From: Actinomycetes bacterium
Lineage (GTDB): Bacteria; Actinomycetota; Actinomycetes; Actinomycetales; Cellulomonadaceae
NCBI GenBank assembly: GCA_023412515.1
Contig: JAEYNO010000175.1
Coordinates: 1-7,497, forward strand
Reading direction: 5' to 3'
Length of the DNA: 7,497 nucleotides
The notes below the pieces were generated by a model. It worked only from the letters and a program-made list of their open reading frames with translations, had not been told where the DNA came from and did not search any database. Within the stretch, counting starts at the first letter, position 1; each line of letters opens with the position of its first letter. Below, piece by piece: positions 1 through 6,103 of this stretch. The position numbers and the translations under genes were made by a program.

Positions 1-2006
1 ACGTCAAGACCGCGCGCGGCGGCCTCCTCGAGAACGGGCGCCGCCTCGGGCAGCACCCTGCGCGCGGCTGCTCCAACGGAGGCGTACTGGGCCTTGATCA
101 GGTCGATGGCCTTGGCCGACCACGGCAGCAGCTCGCAGTCGAGCAGCAGCCATGCGTCGTCGCCGTCGGCGAGCAGGTCGTCCCACGCGCCGGCCGCGGC
201 GACCGCCGAGGCCACGGTGCCGACGAGCGCCTGCGTGCGCGCCGCGTCCTGCCAGAACGCGCGGCCCGTGCGGGTCCACACCGCGCCGGTCGCGCCGGCG
301 GGCAGCCCGAAGCGCGCGGCCGCGACGGAGGCGTCCCGGCACACGAGCACGACGGCCCGCGAGCCCATGTGCTTCTCCTCGCACACGACGTCGGCCACGC
401 CGTCGGCCGCGTACTGCGCGAACGCCTCGCGCGGGTGCTCGAGCAGGTCGCCCTCACGGGCGGTCGCGCACGGGCTCATGGTGGGCGGCAGGTGCAGCAG
501 CACGCGCGGGTCGAGCGCGAACCGGCTCATGACCTCGAGCGCGCCGACCGCGTCCTCCGGGCGCAGCGACACGCGGCCCATGAGACGCGTCTCGACCACG
601 CGCCGGCCGGTGACGTCGTCGAGGCGCAGGCGGTCCGGCGCGCCGCGCACGGCGTCACCGTCCGGACCGCCGCCGGCCGCGCCGGACCGGCCGACGGCCA
701 CGGGTGCGCCGTCGGTCGGCTCGGCCCGCGGGAAGGGGCGGACCGGGTCGCACCAGACACGCTCGGCCGTGACCTGCACGGCCTCGCGCTCGGGGTACCG
801 CAGCGCCGACAGCCGCCCGCCGAACACGCACCCCGTGTCGAGGCACAGCGTGTCGTTGACCCACGTGAGCGCGGGCGTCGGCGTGTGGCCGTAGAGGACC
901 GTCGCGCTGCCGCGGTAGTCCTCCGCCCACGGCAGGCGCACGGGCAGGCCGTACTCGTCGGTCTCCCCGGTCGTGTCCCCGAACAGCGCGAACGAGCGCA
1001 CGCGGCCCGACGCGCGCCCGTGGTACGCCTCCTTGAGGCCCGCGTGCGCGACGACGAGCCGCCCCTCGTCGAGCACGTAGTGCGCGACGAGGCGGTCGCA
1101 GAACGCCCGGACCCGCTCGCGGAACTCCGGGGGCTCGGCGGCGAGCTGCGCGAGCGTCTCGGCGAGCCCGTGCGACGTGCTGACCTGCCGGCCCGCGAGC
1201 GCGCGCACCAGCTTGGCCTCGTGGTTGCCCGACACGCACAGCGCGTGCCCCGCCTCGACCATGCCCATGACGAGCCGCAGCACGCCCGGGCTGTCCGGGC
1301 CGCGGTCGACCAGGTCGCCGACGAACACCGCGCGCCGCCCCTCGGGGTGCACCGCGTCGACAGGGCGCCCCTCGGCGTCGCGCACGAGCGCGTAGCCGAG
1401 CCGGCCGAGCAAGGTCTCGAGCTCGGCGCGGCAGCCGTGCACGTCGCCGACCACGTCGAAGGGGCCCGTCTCGCCGCGCAGGTCGTTGCGCAGCGGCACG
1501 CGCACGATCTCGGCGGCCTCGACGTCCGCGACCCCGTCGAGCACGTGCACCGTGCGGAACCCCTCGCGCGCGAGCCCGCGCACCGAACGGCGCAGCTGCT
1601 GCGCCTGGCGCCGGACGACGTGCGCGCCGAAGCCCCGGTCCGGGCGCGCCGCGTTGCGGGCGTGCGCGACGTCCTCGGGCACGTCGAGCACGATCGCGAC
1701 GGGCAGCACGTCGTGCTCGCGCGCGACCGCCACGAGCCCGCGGCGCGCGTCGGGCTGCACGTTGGTCGCGTCGACGACCGTGAGGAGCCCCGCGCGCAGC
1801 CGGACGCCGACGAGGTGGTGCAGCAGCGCGAAGGCCTCGGGCGTGGCGGCCTGCGACGTCGGGTCGTCGGACACGACGCCGCGGCACCAGTCGGACGAGA
1901 CGGTCTCGAACGGCCCGAAGTGCCGGGCCGCGAACGTCGACTTGCCGGACCCGGACGTGCCGACGAGCACGACGAGGCAGGTCGCGGGGATCTCCAGGCG
2001 GGTCAT
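1..2006 (-). CDS. pnkp: Bacterial polynucleotide kinase-phosphatase-RNA ligase Pnkp (3'-partial, runs off the left edge)
   Basis: Trifunctional RNA repair enzyme. It phosphorylates 5'-OH ends, removes 2',3'-cyclic or 3' phosphates, and carries a ligase-type adenylyltransferase domain that seals the ends together with Hen1. The reading frame is open for 668 codons from ATG 2006 to the window edge with no stop. Kinase domain (about residues 1-170): P-loop GTSGSGKST at 16-24, then SSDWCRG at 37-43. Calcineurin-like phosphatase domain (about 180-430): GDVHGC at 187-192, GDLVDRGPDS at 230-239, GNHEAK at 260-265, and downstream histidines in AHAG and GHTP. Adenylyltransferase domain (about 460 on): nucleotidyl-transfer motif EEKHMGSRA with Lys545 as the likely nucleophile, then WTRTGR and LLLDCELLPWSAKA. 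Lys545 aligns with the position I recall for the Clostridium thermocellum enzyme (near Lys551). Family members are about 850 residues, so roughly 180-200 C-terminal residues are missing. A Gly/Asp-rich stretch links phosphatase and ligase. The start is supported by a strong ribosome binding site and by the short family-typical lead before the P-loop. Confidence 0.95.
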   Translation of the reverse strand, partial: MTRLEIPATCLVVLVGTSGSGKSTFAARHFGPFETVSSDWCRGVVSDDPTSQAATPEAFALLHHLVGVRLRAGLLTVVDATNVQPDARRGLVAVAREHDVLPVAIVLDVPEDVAHARNAARPDRGFGAHVVRRQAQQLRRSVRGLAREGFRTVHVLDGVADVEAAEIVRVPLRNDLRGETGPFDVVGDVHGCRAELETLLGRLGYALVRDAEGRPVDAVHPEGRRAVFVGDLVDRGPDSPGVLRLVMGMVEAGHALCVSGNHEAKLVRALAGRQVSTSHGLAETLAQLAAEPPEFRERVRAFCDRLVAHYVLDEGRLVVAHAGLKEAYHGRASGRVRSFALFGDTTGETDEYGLPVRLPWAEDYRGSATVLYGHTPTPALTWVNDTLCLDTGCVFGGRLSALRYPEREAVQVTAERVWCDPVRPFPRAEPTDGAPVAVGRSGAAGGGPDGDAVRGAPDRLRLDDVTGRRVVETRLMGRVSLRPEDAVGALEVMSRFALDPRVLLHLPPTMSPCATAREGDLLEHPREAFAQYAADGVADVVCEEKHMGSRAVVLVCRDASVAAARFGLPAGATGAVWTRTGRAFWQDAARTQALVGTVASAVAAAGAWDDLLADGDDAWLLLDCELLPWSAKAIDLIKAQYASVGAAARRVLPEAAPVLEEAAARGLD

Positions 2007-2010
2007 GCGG

Positions 2011-2018
2011 TCACCTCC
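2011..2018 (-). promoter_or_regulatory. pnkp ribosome binding site overlapping the hen1 stop codon
   Basis: On the minus strand the sequence GGAGGTGA lies 4 nt before the pnkp ATG. It matches 8 consecutive bases of the 16S anti-Shine-Dalgarno complement, and its last three bases are the hen1 TGA stop. The ribosome ending hen1 is therefore sitting on the pnkp initiation site. This arrangement usually indicates translational coupling and balanced production of two subunits of one complex. Confidence 0.85.
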
Positions 2019-3501
2019 GGGTGAGGACGGCGAGCTGCGTGGGCGGCCCGACGTCGGGGTCCTCGTCGCCGACCCCGCCGAACGTCACGTCGTAGCCGTG
2101 CGCGGCCGCGGCCGCGCACGCCCAGTCGCGGAACTGCGCGCGCGTCCACTCGAAGCGGTGGTCGTGGTGCCGCAGGTGGCCGTCGTCGAGGCCGTAGCGC
2201 GCGTTGTGCTCGACGTTCGGGGTCGTGACGACGAGCGTGCCGGGGCGCGCGTGCCCCAGCACGGCCTGCTCGAGCGCGGGCAGGCGCGGCGGGTCGACGT
2301 GCTCGACGACCTCCATGAGGACGGCCGCGTCGAACCCGACGAGCCGGTCGTCGAGGTACGTCAGGGCGGACTGCGCGAGGTCGACGCGGGCGCGCTGCCG
2401 CTCGGGCAGCCGGTCGAGCCGCAGCCGGCGTGCGGCGACCTGCAGCGCGCGGTGCGACACGTCGACGCCCAGCAGCCGGTCGAACGACGGGTCGGCCAGC
2501 AGCTCGCGCAGCAGCACGCCCTCGCCGCAGCCGAGGTCGACCACGGTCCGTGCGCCCGCGGCGCGCAGCGCGGCGTGCACGGCCTCGACGCGGCGACGCG
2601 CGAGCGGCGGCGTGGGCGGTCCGTCGGCGGCGTCGGTGTCGACGTCGGACGTCGTGCCGGTGACGGTGCCGCTGGTGACCGGTGGCGCCGCGGGCACGTC
2701 GTCGACGTCCTCCGGGCGCGTGGCGACCGCGTCGTCGAGCGCGTCGGCCGGCACGTGCTCGACCTCCGCGAGCCGCTCGAGCGCCGACGCCGCGAGCGGG
2801 CGGCTGCGCCGCAGGTAGCGGTGCACGACGACGTCGCGGCGCGGGTGGTCGGCGAGCCACGCCTCCCCCGCGCGCAGCAGCTTGTCGACCTCGTCCTCGC
2901 CCACCCAGTAGTGCTTCTCGCCGTCGAGCGCGGGCAGCAGCACGTACAGGTGGGACAGCGCGTCCGCGAGCCGCAGCGTGCCGCGCAGCCGCAGGTCGAC
3001 GTAGCGCGAGTCGCCCCAGGCGGGAACGTGCGGGTCGAGCGGCAACGGCGTCGCGGCGACCTCCCAGCCCAGCGGCCCGAACAGCTCGGCGACGAGCGCG
3101 ACGTCGCCGCGCACGGCGACGGCCGGCACGTGGACCTCGAGCGGCAGCGCGCGGGCGGCCAGCTCGGGGCGCCGGTCGCAGCGCCCGGTCATGGCGGTGC
3201 CGAACACGCGGCGCAGCGCGACCGCGAGCACCGACGCCGACGCGTAGGGCACGTCGTTGACGTAGGCCGCGAGGGGCCCCTCGCCGCGGCCCGCGCGGTC
3301 ACGGACGAGGCCGACGGGGTCGACCTCGACGAGCAGCGCGACGGTGCACCGCTCGGCGTCCGCGCGCGGGTACAGCACGTGCGCCGTGCCGACGCCCGTG
3401 TCGAACGTCTGCACGCGGTCGGGGTGCTTGTGCAGCAGGTGGCCCAGGTCGGACGCCGGGGTGGCGGCGTCAGGGGCGTCGGCGGTCAGCGTGAGCAGCA
3501 C
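2011..3501 (-). CDS. hen1: Hen1, 3'-terminal RNA ribose 2'-O-methyltransferase of the RNA repair pair
   Basis: Hen1 methylates the 2'-OH of the 3'-terminal ribose of a broken RNA using SAM and a bound metal, marking the break before Pnkp ligates it. The N-terminal half (about 1-255) is the bacterial Hen1-specific domain, beginning LLTLTADAP and continuing with DLGHLLHKHPDRVQ and the conserved DPVGLVR. It assists Pnkp ligation. A Pro/Thr/Asp-rich linker of about 40 residues (about 258-299) leads to the C-terminal methyltransferase: SAM motif VVDLGCGEG with Asp322, then metal ligands in EVVEHV (Glu397, Glu400, His401) and His448 in HDHRFEW, plus TTPNVEHN. These correspond to the Glu-Glu-His-His set of characterised Hen1 proteins. 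At 496 aa it is slightly longer than the C. thermocellum protein (about 465), mainly through the linker. I chose GTG 3501 because the family starts close to LLTLT; an in-frame GTG at 3567 would add 22 unconserved, Pro-rich residues. No clear ribosome binding site precedes either GTG. Confidence 0.94.
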   Translation of the reverse strand: MLLTLTADAPDAATPASDLGHLLHKHPDRVQTFDTGVGTAHVLYPRADAERCTVALLVEVDPVGLVRDRAGRGEGPLAAYVNDVPYASASVLAVALRRVFGTAMTGRCDRRPELAARALPLEVHVPAVAVRGDVALVAELFGPLGWEVAATPLPLDPHVPAWGDSRYVDLRLRGTLRLADALSHLYVLLPALDGEKHYWVGEDEVDKLLRAGEAWLADHPRRDVVVHRYLRRSRPLAASALERLAEVEHVPADALDDAVATRPEDVDDVPAAPPVTSGTVTGTTSDVDTDAADGPPTPPLARRRVEAVHAALRAAGARTVVDLGCGEGVLLRELLADPSFDRLLGVDVSHRALQVAARRLRLDRLPERQRARVDLAQSALTYLDDRLVGFDAAVLMEVVEHVDPPRLPALEQAVLGHARPGTLVVTTPNVEHNARYGLDDGHLRHHDHRFEWTRAQFRDWACAAAAAHGYDVTFGGVGDEDPDVGPPTQLAVLTRR

Positions 3502-3571
3502 GCGCGTGATCGTGCCAGGTGGCGGCGGGCCGGCCCAGGGCTTTGGTGACGACGGGCCTGCGTGCACACCC

Positions 3572-3603
3572 GGCTCGGCGACGCGCCGGCTCCGCGACGC
3601 GCC
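3572..3603. repeat. Two-copy 16-bp tandem repeat downstream of rlmC
   Basis: Bases 3572-3587 and 3588-3603 match at 15 of 16 positions (GGCTC, then G or C, then GCGACGCGCC, on the plus strand). A decayed third partial copy may follow at 3604-3612, overlapping the last codons of rlmC. The array fills much of the gap between the rlmC stop and hen1. Each copy can form only a 4-bp stem, so I do not call it a terminator. It may be a recent slippage duplication in GC-rich DNA. Confidence 0.6.
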
Positions 3604-3606
3604 CGC

Positions 3607-4731
3607 TCAGCGGCGCTCGAGCAGCGTGAGGACCTCGTGGTGCCCGGTGTGCGGGAACATGTCGAGGACCTGCGCGCGCACGAGCCGCAGCGACGGCATG
3701 TGCGCGAGGTCGCGCGCGAGCGAGCCGGCGTGGCACGACGAGTACAGGACGCGCGGCACGCCGCTGCCCTCGAGCCAGCGGCTGAGCGGCTCGCCCAGCC
3801 CGCGCCGCGGCGGGTTGACCACCACGAGGTCGGGCACGTCCTGCGCGGCGAGCGCGAACGCGGTCGCGTCGCCCGCGAGGAACCGGGTGCCGGGCAGCCC
3901 CGCGTCGTGCGCGGTGTGCTCGGCGCTCGCGACGGCCTCGGCGCTCGTCTCGACGCCCACGACCGTGCGGCCCGGCCGCGCGAGGTGCAGCGCGAACCCG
4001 CCGACGCCGCAGTACAGGTCCCACGCCGAGGCGACGTCGGCCTCGTCGGCCCACGCGACCGCCTGGCGGTAGAGCGCGGCCGCGACCTCGGTGTTGGTCT
4101 GGAAGAAGGACCGCGGACGCAGGTGCAGGTCGAGCCCGTTGACGCGCATGCGGAGCGTGCCGCGCTCGGTGAGCAGGATCTCGCGGTCGCCCTCGAGCAC
4201 GGCGGCGTGCGCGGGCTGCACGTTGGCGGACGCCACGACGAGCGACGGCAGCGCGTCCTGCAGCGACGGCAGGTGCTTGCGGATCCGCGCGAGCGCCTCG
4301 GTGCTGCGCAGCACGAACCGCACCATGAGCTCGCCGTCGGGCGACCCGGTCACGAGCACGTGCTTGAGCTCGCCGCGGCGCGTCGGGACGTCGTACGGCA
4401 CGAGGCCCGCACGCGTCACGAACGCGGCGAGCGGGGGCAGCGCGGCGCTCACGGCAGGCGGGTACAGCGGGCAGCCCTGCAGGTCGACGCCGTGGCCGTG
4501 CGCGTCGAGGATCCCGAGCGTGGGGGCGTCGACCGTGCCGGCGACGACCATCTTGGCCTTGTTGCGGAACCCCGCCTCGGCGCTCGTGACGGTCGGGAGC
4601 CACGTCACGCCCGCGGGGTCCGCGAGCACGGTGCGGACGTGCCGCTGCTGCGCGTCGACCTGCTCGGGGTACGGCTGCGCGAGGAGCGTGCACGAGCGGC
4701 ACACGCCCGCGTCGAAGTACCCGCAGCGCAC
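3607..4731 (-). CDS. rlmC: 23S rRNA (uracil-747-C5)-methyltransferase RlmC
   Basis: SAM-dependent enzyme that makes 5-methyluridine at position 747 (E. coli numbering) of 23S rRNA, near the peptide exit tunnel. The 374-aa length matches the E. coli enzyme (375). The N-terminus MRCGYFDAGVCRSC has Cys3, Cys11 and Cys14, and Cys87 follows in LQGCP; together these are the four ligands of the family's [4Fe-4S] cluster. The C-terminal Rossmann domain has SFFQTN, the SAM motif DLYCGVGGF, VNPPRRGLG, the nucleophile Cys333 in LYSSCH and the proposed base Glu366 in TGHHEVLTL. The absence of a TRAM domain and the Cys spacing favour RlmC over RlmD. The GTG start is fixed by the conserved MRC N-terminus. 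No good ribosome binding site is present; a TANNNT box 6 nt upstream suggests leaderless initiation. It lies 50 nt after lacI and 105 nt before hen1 on the same strand, so co-transcription is possible but unproven. Confidence 0.93.
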   Translation of the reverse strand: MRCGYFDAGVCRSCTLLAQPYPEQVDAQQRHVRTVLADPAGVTWLPTVTSAEAGFRNKAKMVVAGTVDAPTLGILDAHGHGVDLQGCPLYPPAVSAALPPLAAFVTRAGLVPYDVPTRRGELKHVLVTGSPDGELMVRFVLRSTEALARIRKHLPSLQDALPSLVVASANVQPAHAAVLEGDREILLTERGTLRMRVNGLDLHLRPRSFFQTNTEVAAALYRQAVAWADEADVASAWDLYCGVGGFALHLARPGRTVVGVETSAEAVASAEHTAHDAGLPGTRFLAGDATAFALAAQDVPDLVVVNPPRRGLGEPLSRWLEGSGVPRVLYSSCHAGSLARDLAHMPSLRLVRAQVLDMFPHTGHHEVLTLLERR

Positions 4732-4737
4732 GTCCCC

Positions 4738-4743
4738 AGCCTA
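4738..4743 (-). promoter_or_regulatory. Putative -10 box of a leaderless rlmC transcript
   Basis: On the minus strand TAGGCT fits the actinobacterial -10 pattern TANNNT. Exactly 6 nt (GGGGAC) separate it from the rlmC GTG, which places the predicted transcription start on the G of the start codon. That is the usual geometry of leaderless actinobacterial mRNAs. GGGGA could instead be read as a ribosome binding site, but it would be only 1 nt from the start codon. No obvious -35 is seen, which is common for this class. Confidence 0.45.
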
Positions 4744-4781
4744 CGGGGCGTCGGGCGCGGCCCTGCCGGGCGGTGGCGCCG

Positions 4782-5801
4782 TCACTCCCCGGCCGTCGAG
4801 GCGCGCACCACGACGCGCGGCTCGATCGTCTCGACCCCGGACTCCGACGCACCGGCGACGAGCGCGGACAGCCGGGTGGCCGCGCGCCGGCCCATCGTCT
4901 CGAAGTTCATGTCGACGCTGGTCAGCGCGGGGCGCGAGCCGGCGATCATGGGCTGCCAGTTGTCGAACCCGATGACGGCGACGTCGCCGGGCACGCCCAC
5001 GCCGCGCTCGCGCAGCGCGTCGAGCACGCCGCGCGCGATCTGGTCGCTGCCGCACACCACGGCGTCGATGCGGGGGTCCGCGTCGAGCGCAGCGGCGACC
5101 CCGGCGCGCCCCCACGCCTCGGTCCACGAGCCGTAGCGCACGGGGCCGACCTGCTCGACGCCCGCCGCGTCGAGCGCCTGCGCGACGCCCGTGGCGCGGT
5201 CCTGCGCGGCCGCGTAGGTCGCGTCGCCCGAGACGTGCGCGACGCGGCGTCGGCCGAGCGCGAGCAGGTGCTCGGCCGCGAGCCGCCCGGCGGTGACGTT
5301 GTCGGGCACGACGGACGCGTCCCGCGGGTCGACCGACGGCGCGTACGCGTACACGGCGGGGACCGGGACGTCGGTGCCGAGCGACGGCCGCGGGTCGGTG
5401 GTCGAGCCCACGACGATGAGGCCGTCGACGCGACGGCCGAGCAGCGCGCGCAGGTGGTGCTGCTCGCGGATCGCGTCGCCGCGCGCGTCGCACAGGAAGA
5501 CGGACGTGCTGCCGGCGCCGAACGCGTCCTCGGCACCCATGAGGATCGGCAGGCTGAAGCGCCCCTCGAGGTCGTGCGTGAGCAGCCCCACGGTGCCGGT
5601 CTGCCCGGCGGTGATGGCGCGCGCGAGCGAGTTCGGGGTGAAGGACAGCCGGTCGGCGATCTCCTGCACGCGGCGGCGCGTGTCGGGGTGGACGTCGGCC
5701 TTGCCGTTGAGCGCCTTGGAGGCGGTGGCCACCGAGACGCCGGCGAGCTGGGCGACGTCGCGCAGCGTCACGGGCCGTGGTCTGCCGTCCGTGGTCGTCA
5801 T
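4782..5801 (-). CDS. LacI-family transcriptional repressor of the adjacent sugar transporter
   Basis: A 339-aa DNA-binding regulator, the usual length for LacI-family proteins. The N-terminal helix-turn-helix reads VTLRDVAQLAGVSVATASKA (residues 11-30), followed by LNGKADV and the hinge helix TPNSLARAI (55-63), whose Leu59 would insert into the minor groove. The rest is a periplasmic-binding-protein-like effector domain, with GTVGLLTHDL opening it, RRVDGLIVVGS, GRRRVAHVSGD, VVCGSDQIARGVLDALRERG, VAVIGFDN and the C-terminal MGRRAATRL helix. The ligand is probably the sugar taken up by the divergent transporter; its identity cannot be read from the sequence. ATG 5801 is supported by GGAGGA at 5807-5812, 5 nt upstream. 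Its promoter is unclear: CATGAT at 5858-5863 (minus strand) is a weak -10 candidate without a good -35. Confidence 0.93.
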   Translation of the reverse strand: MTTTDGRPRPVTLRDVAQLAGVSVATASKALNGKADVHPDTRRRVQEIADRLSFTPNSLARAITAGQTGTVGLLTHDLEGRFSLPILMGAEDAFGAGSTSVFLCDARGDAIREQHHLRALLGRRVDGLIVVGSTTDPRPSLGTDVPVPAVYAYAPSVDPRDASVVPDNVTAGRLAAEHLLALGRRRVAHVSGDATYAAAQDRATGVAQALDAAGVEQVGPVRYGSWTEAWGRAGVAAALDADPRIDAVVCGSDQIARGVLDALRERGVGVPGDVAVIGFDNWQPMIAGSRPALTSVDMNFETMGRRAATRLSALVAGASESGVETIEPRVVVRASTAGE

Positions 5802-5890
5802 GGTGGTCCTCCGTCCGTCCCTGCCGCGCCCGGTCGAAGGGGCGCGCTGCGGACCTCATCATGCCCGAAAACGTCATCTCGCACACCCGG

Positions 5891-5920
5891 TTGACCGACG
5901 CGTCATCCCAGTGTTAACGT
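5891..5920 (+). promoter_or_regulatory. Vegetative-type promoter for the sugar ABC transporter operon
   Basis: A -35 element TTGACC (5891-5896) and a -10 element TAACGT (5915-5920) are separated by 18 nt, close to the housekeeping sigma consensus; the -10 fits TANNNT. The predicted start is near 5927, giving a leader of about 177 nt before the ATG at 6104. The spacer contains the perfect 8-bp palindrome GACGCGTC (5897-5904), which may be chance in GC-rich DNA. Confidence 0.6.
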
Positions 5921-5921
5921 C

Positions 5922-5937
5922 CCGAAACGGGTTTCGG
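5922..5937. promoter_or_regulatory. Putative LacI-family operator overlapping the transcription start
   Basis: CCGAAAC - GG - GTTTCGG is an inverted repeat with 7-bp perfect arms. It has the even-length two-fold symmetry, with GAAAC/GTTTC cores, typical of LacI-family sites. It starts just after the -10 box and covers the predicted +1, so a bound repressor would block initiation. The adjacent divergent LacI-type gene is the obvious candidate to bind it. Confidence 0.65.
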
Positions 5938-5951
5938 TCGCTTTCGGCCGA

Positions 5952-5965
5952 CGGTGGTCACACCG
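5952..5965. repeat. Short inverted repeat in the transporter leader
   Basis: CGGTG - GTCA - CACCG forms a 5-bp perfect stem with a 4-nt loop. It lies roughly 25 nt after the predicted transcription start. It could be an RNA hairpin at the 5' end of the mRNA or a second protein-binding site. It has no T-run and is not a terminator. Confidence 0.4.
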
Positions 5966-6028
5966 GTCCGCCGCAGCGACGCGGCGTCGGGCACCCGGCA
6001 GGTCATCACGCATCGACGAGGAGCGGAG

Positions 6029-6066
6029 CGGGCACCCCACCCGCACCGGCCGGGCACCCCGCCCGC
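6029..6066 (+). repeat. Pair of 16-nt direct repeats, each with hairpin potential, in the transporter leader
   Basis: Bases 6029-6044 and 6051-6066 read CGGGCACCCC, then A or G, then CCCGC, with 15 of 16 identical at a 22-nt period. Each copy can fold: GCGGG with CCCGC around a 7-nt loop in the first, CGGGC with GCCCG around a 5-nt loop in the second. The core CGGGCACCC also occurs at 5988-5996. The function is unknown. Confidence 0.45.
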
Positions 6067-6090
6067 GCCACCGACCTCGTCCTGACACAC

Positions 6091-6095
6091 GGGAG
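6091..6095 (+). promoter_or_regulatory. Ribosome binding site deciding the solute-binding protein start
   Basis: GGGAG lies 8 nt before ATG 6104 and 5 nt before an in-frame TTG at 6101. The spacing, and the preference for ATG over TTG, favour ATG 6104 as the start codon. Confidence 0.55.
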
Positions 6096-6103
6096 CCCGG
6101 TTG

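Larger units (their letters stand above)
5802..6103. promoter_or_regulatory. Divergent regulatory region between the LacI-type repressor and the solute-binding protein gene
   Basis: This gap of about 300 bases holds the signals for both neighbours. On the repressor side are a GGAGGA ribosome binding site (5807-5812, minus strand) and a CCGAAAACGT motif at 5865-5874 that resembles one arm of the main operator. In the middle are a plus-strand promoter and operator (5891-5937). On the transporter side is a predicted leader of about 175 nt with a short hairpin (5952-5965), two CGGGCACCCC repeats and a GGGAG ribosome binding site (6091-6095). No further gene was supported. Confidence 0.7.

Noticed and set aside
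1..2006. Reading pnkp as a simple metallophosphatase or a separate ATPase gene
   Set aside because: The P-loop, phosphatase and ligase motifs all fall in one uninterrupted frame from ATG 2006, with the domain order of bacterial Pnkp.
369..2024. Long plus-strand open frame (551 codons) antisense to pnkp
   Set aside because: The product is low-complexity Arg/Ala/Val-rich with no domain, while the opposite strand has pnkp with intact motifs. High GC suppresses stops in the antisense frame.
3527..3536. Perfect 10-bp palindrome GGGCCGGCCC before hen1
   Set aside because: GC-only palindromes of this size are expected by chance in DNA this GC-rich, and it has no link to a promoter.
1486..3549. Long plus-strand open frame (687 codons) opposite pnkp and hen1
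   Set aside because: Composition shadow crossing a gene boundary, with no recognisable motif.
4744..4781. Possible terminator between lacI and rlmC
   Set aside because: Only a 4-bp GGGC/GCCC stem with a 3-nt loop and no T-run, so too weak to call.
3562..5136. Long plus-strand open frame (524 codons) opposite rlmC and lacI
   Set aside because: Spans two well-supported minus-strand genes; His/Arg/Val-rich with no domain.
5954..6085. Possible 43-codon upstream reading frame (GTG to TGA) in the transporter leader
   Set aside because: No ribosome binding site, and it is Pro/Arg/His-rich as expected from random GC-rich DNA. Only conservation would revive it.
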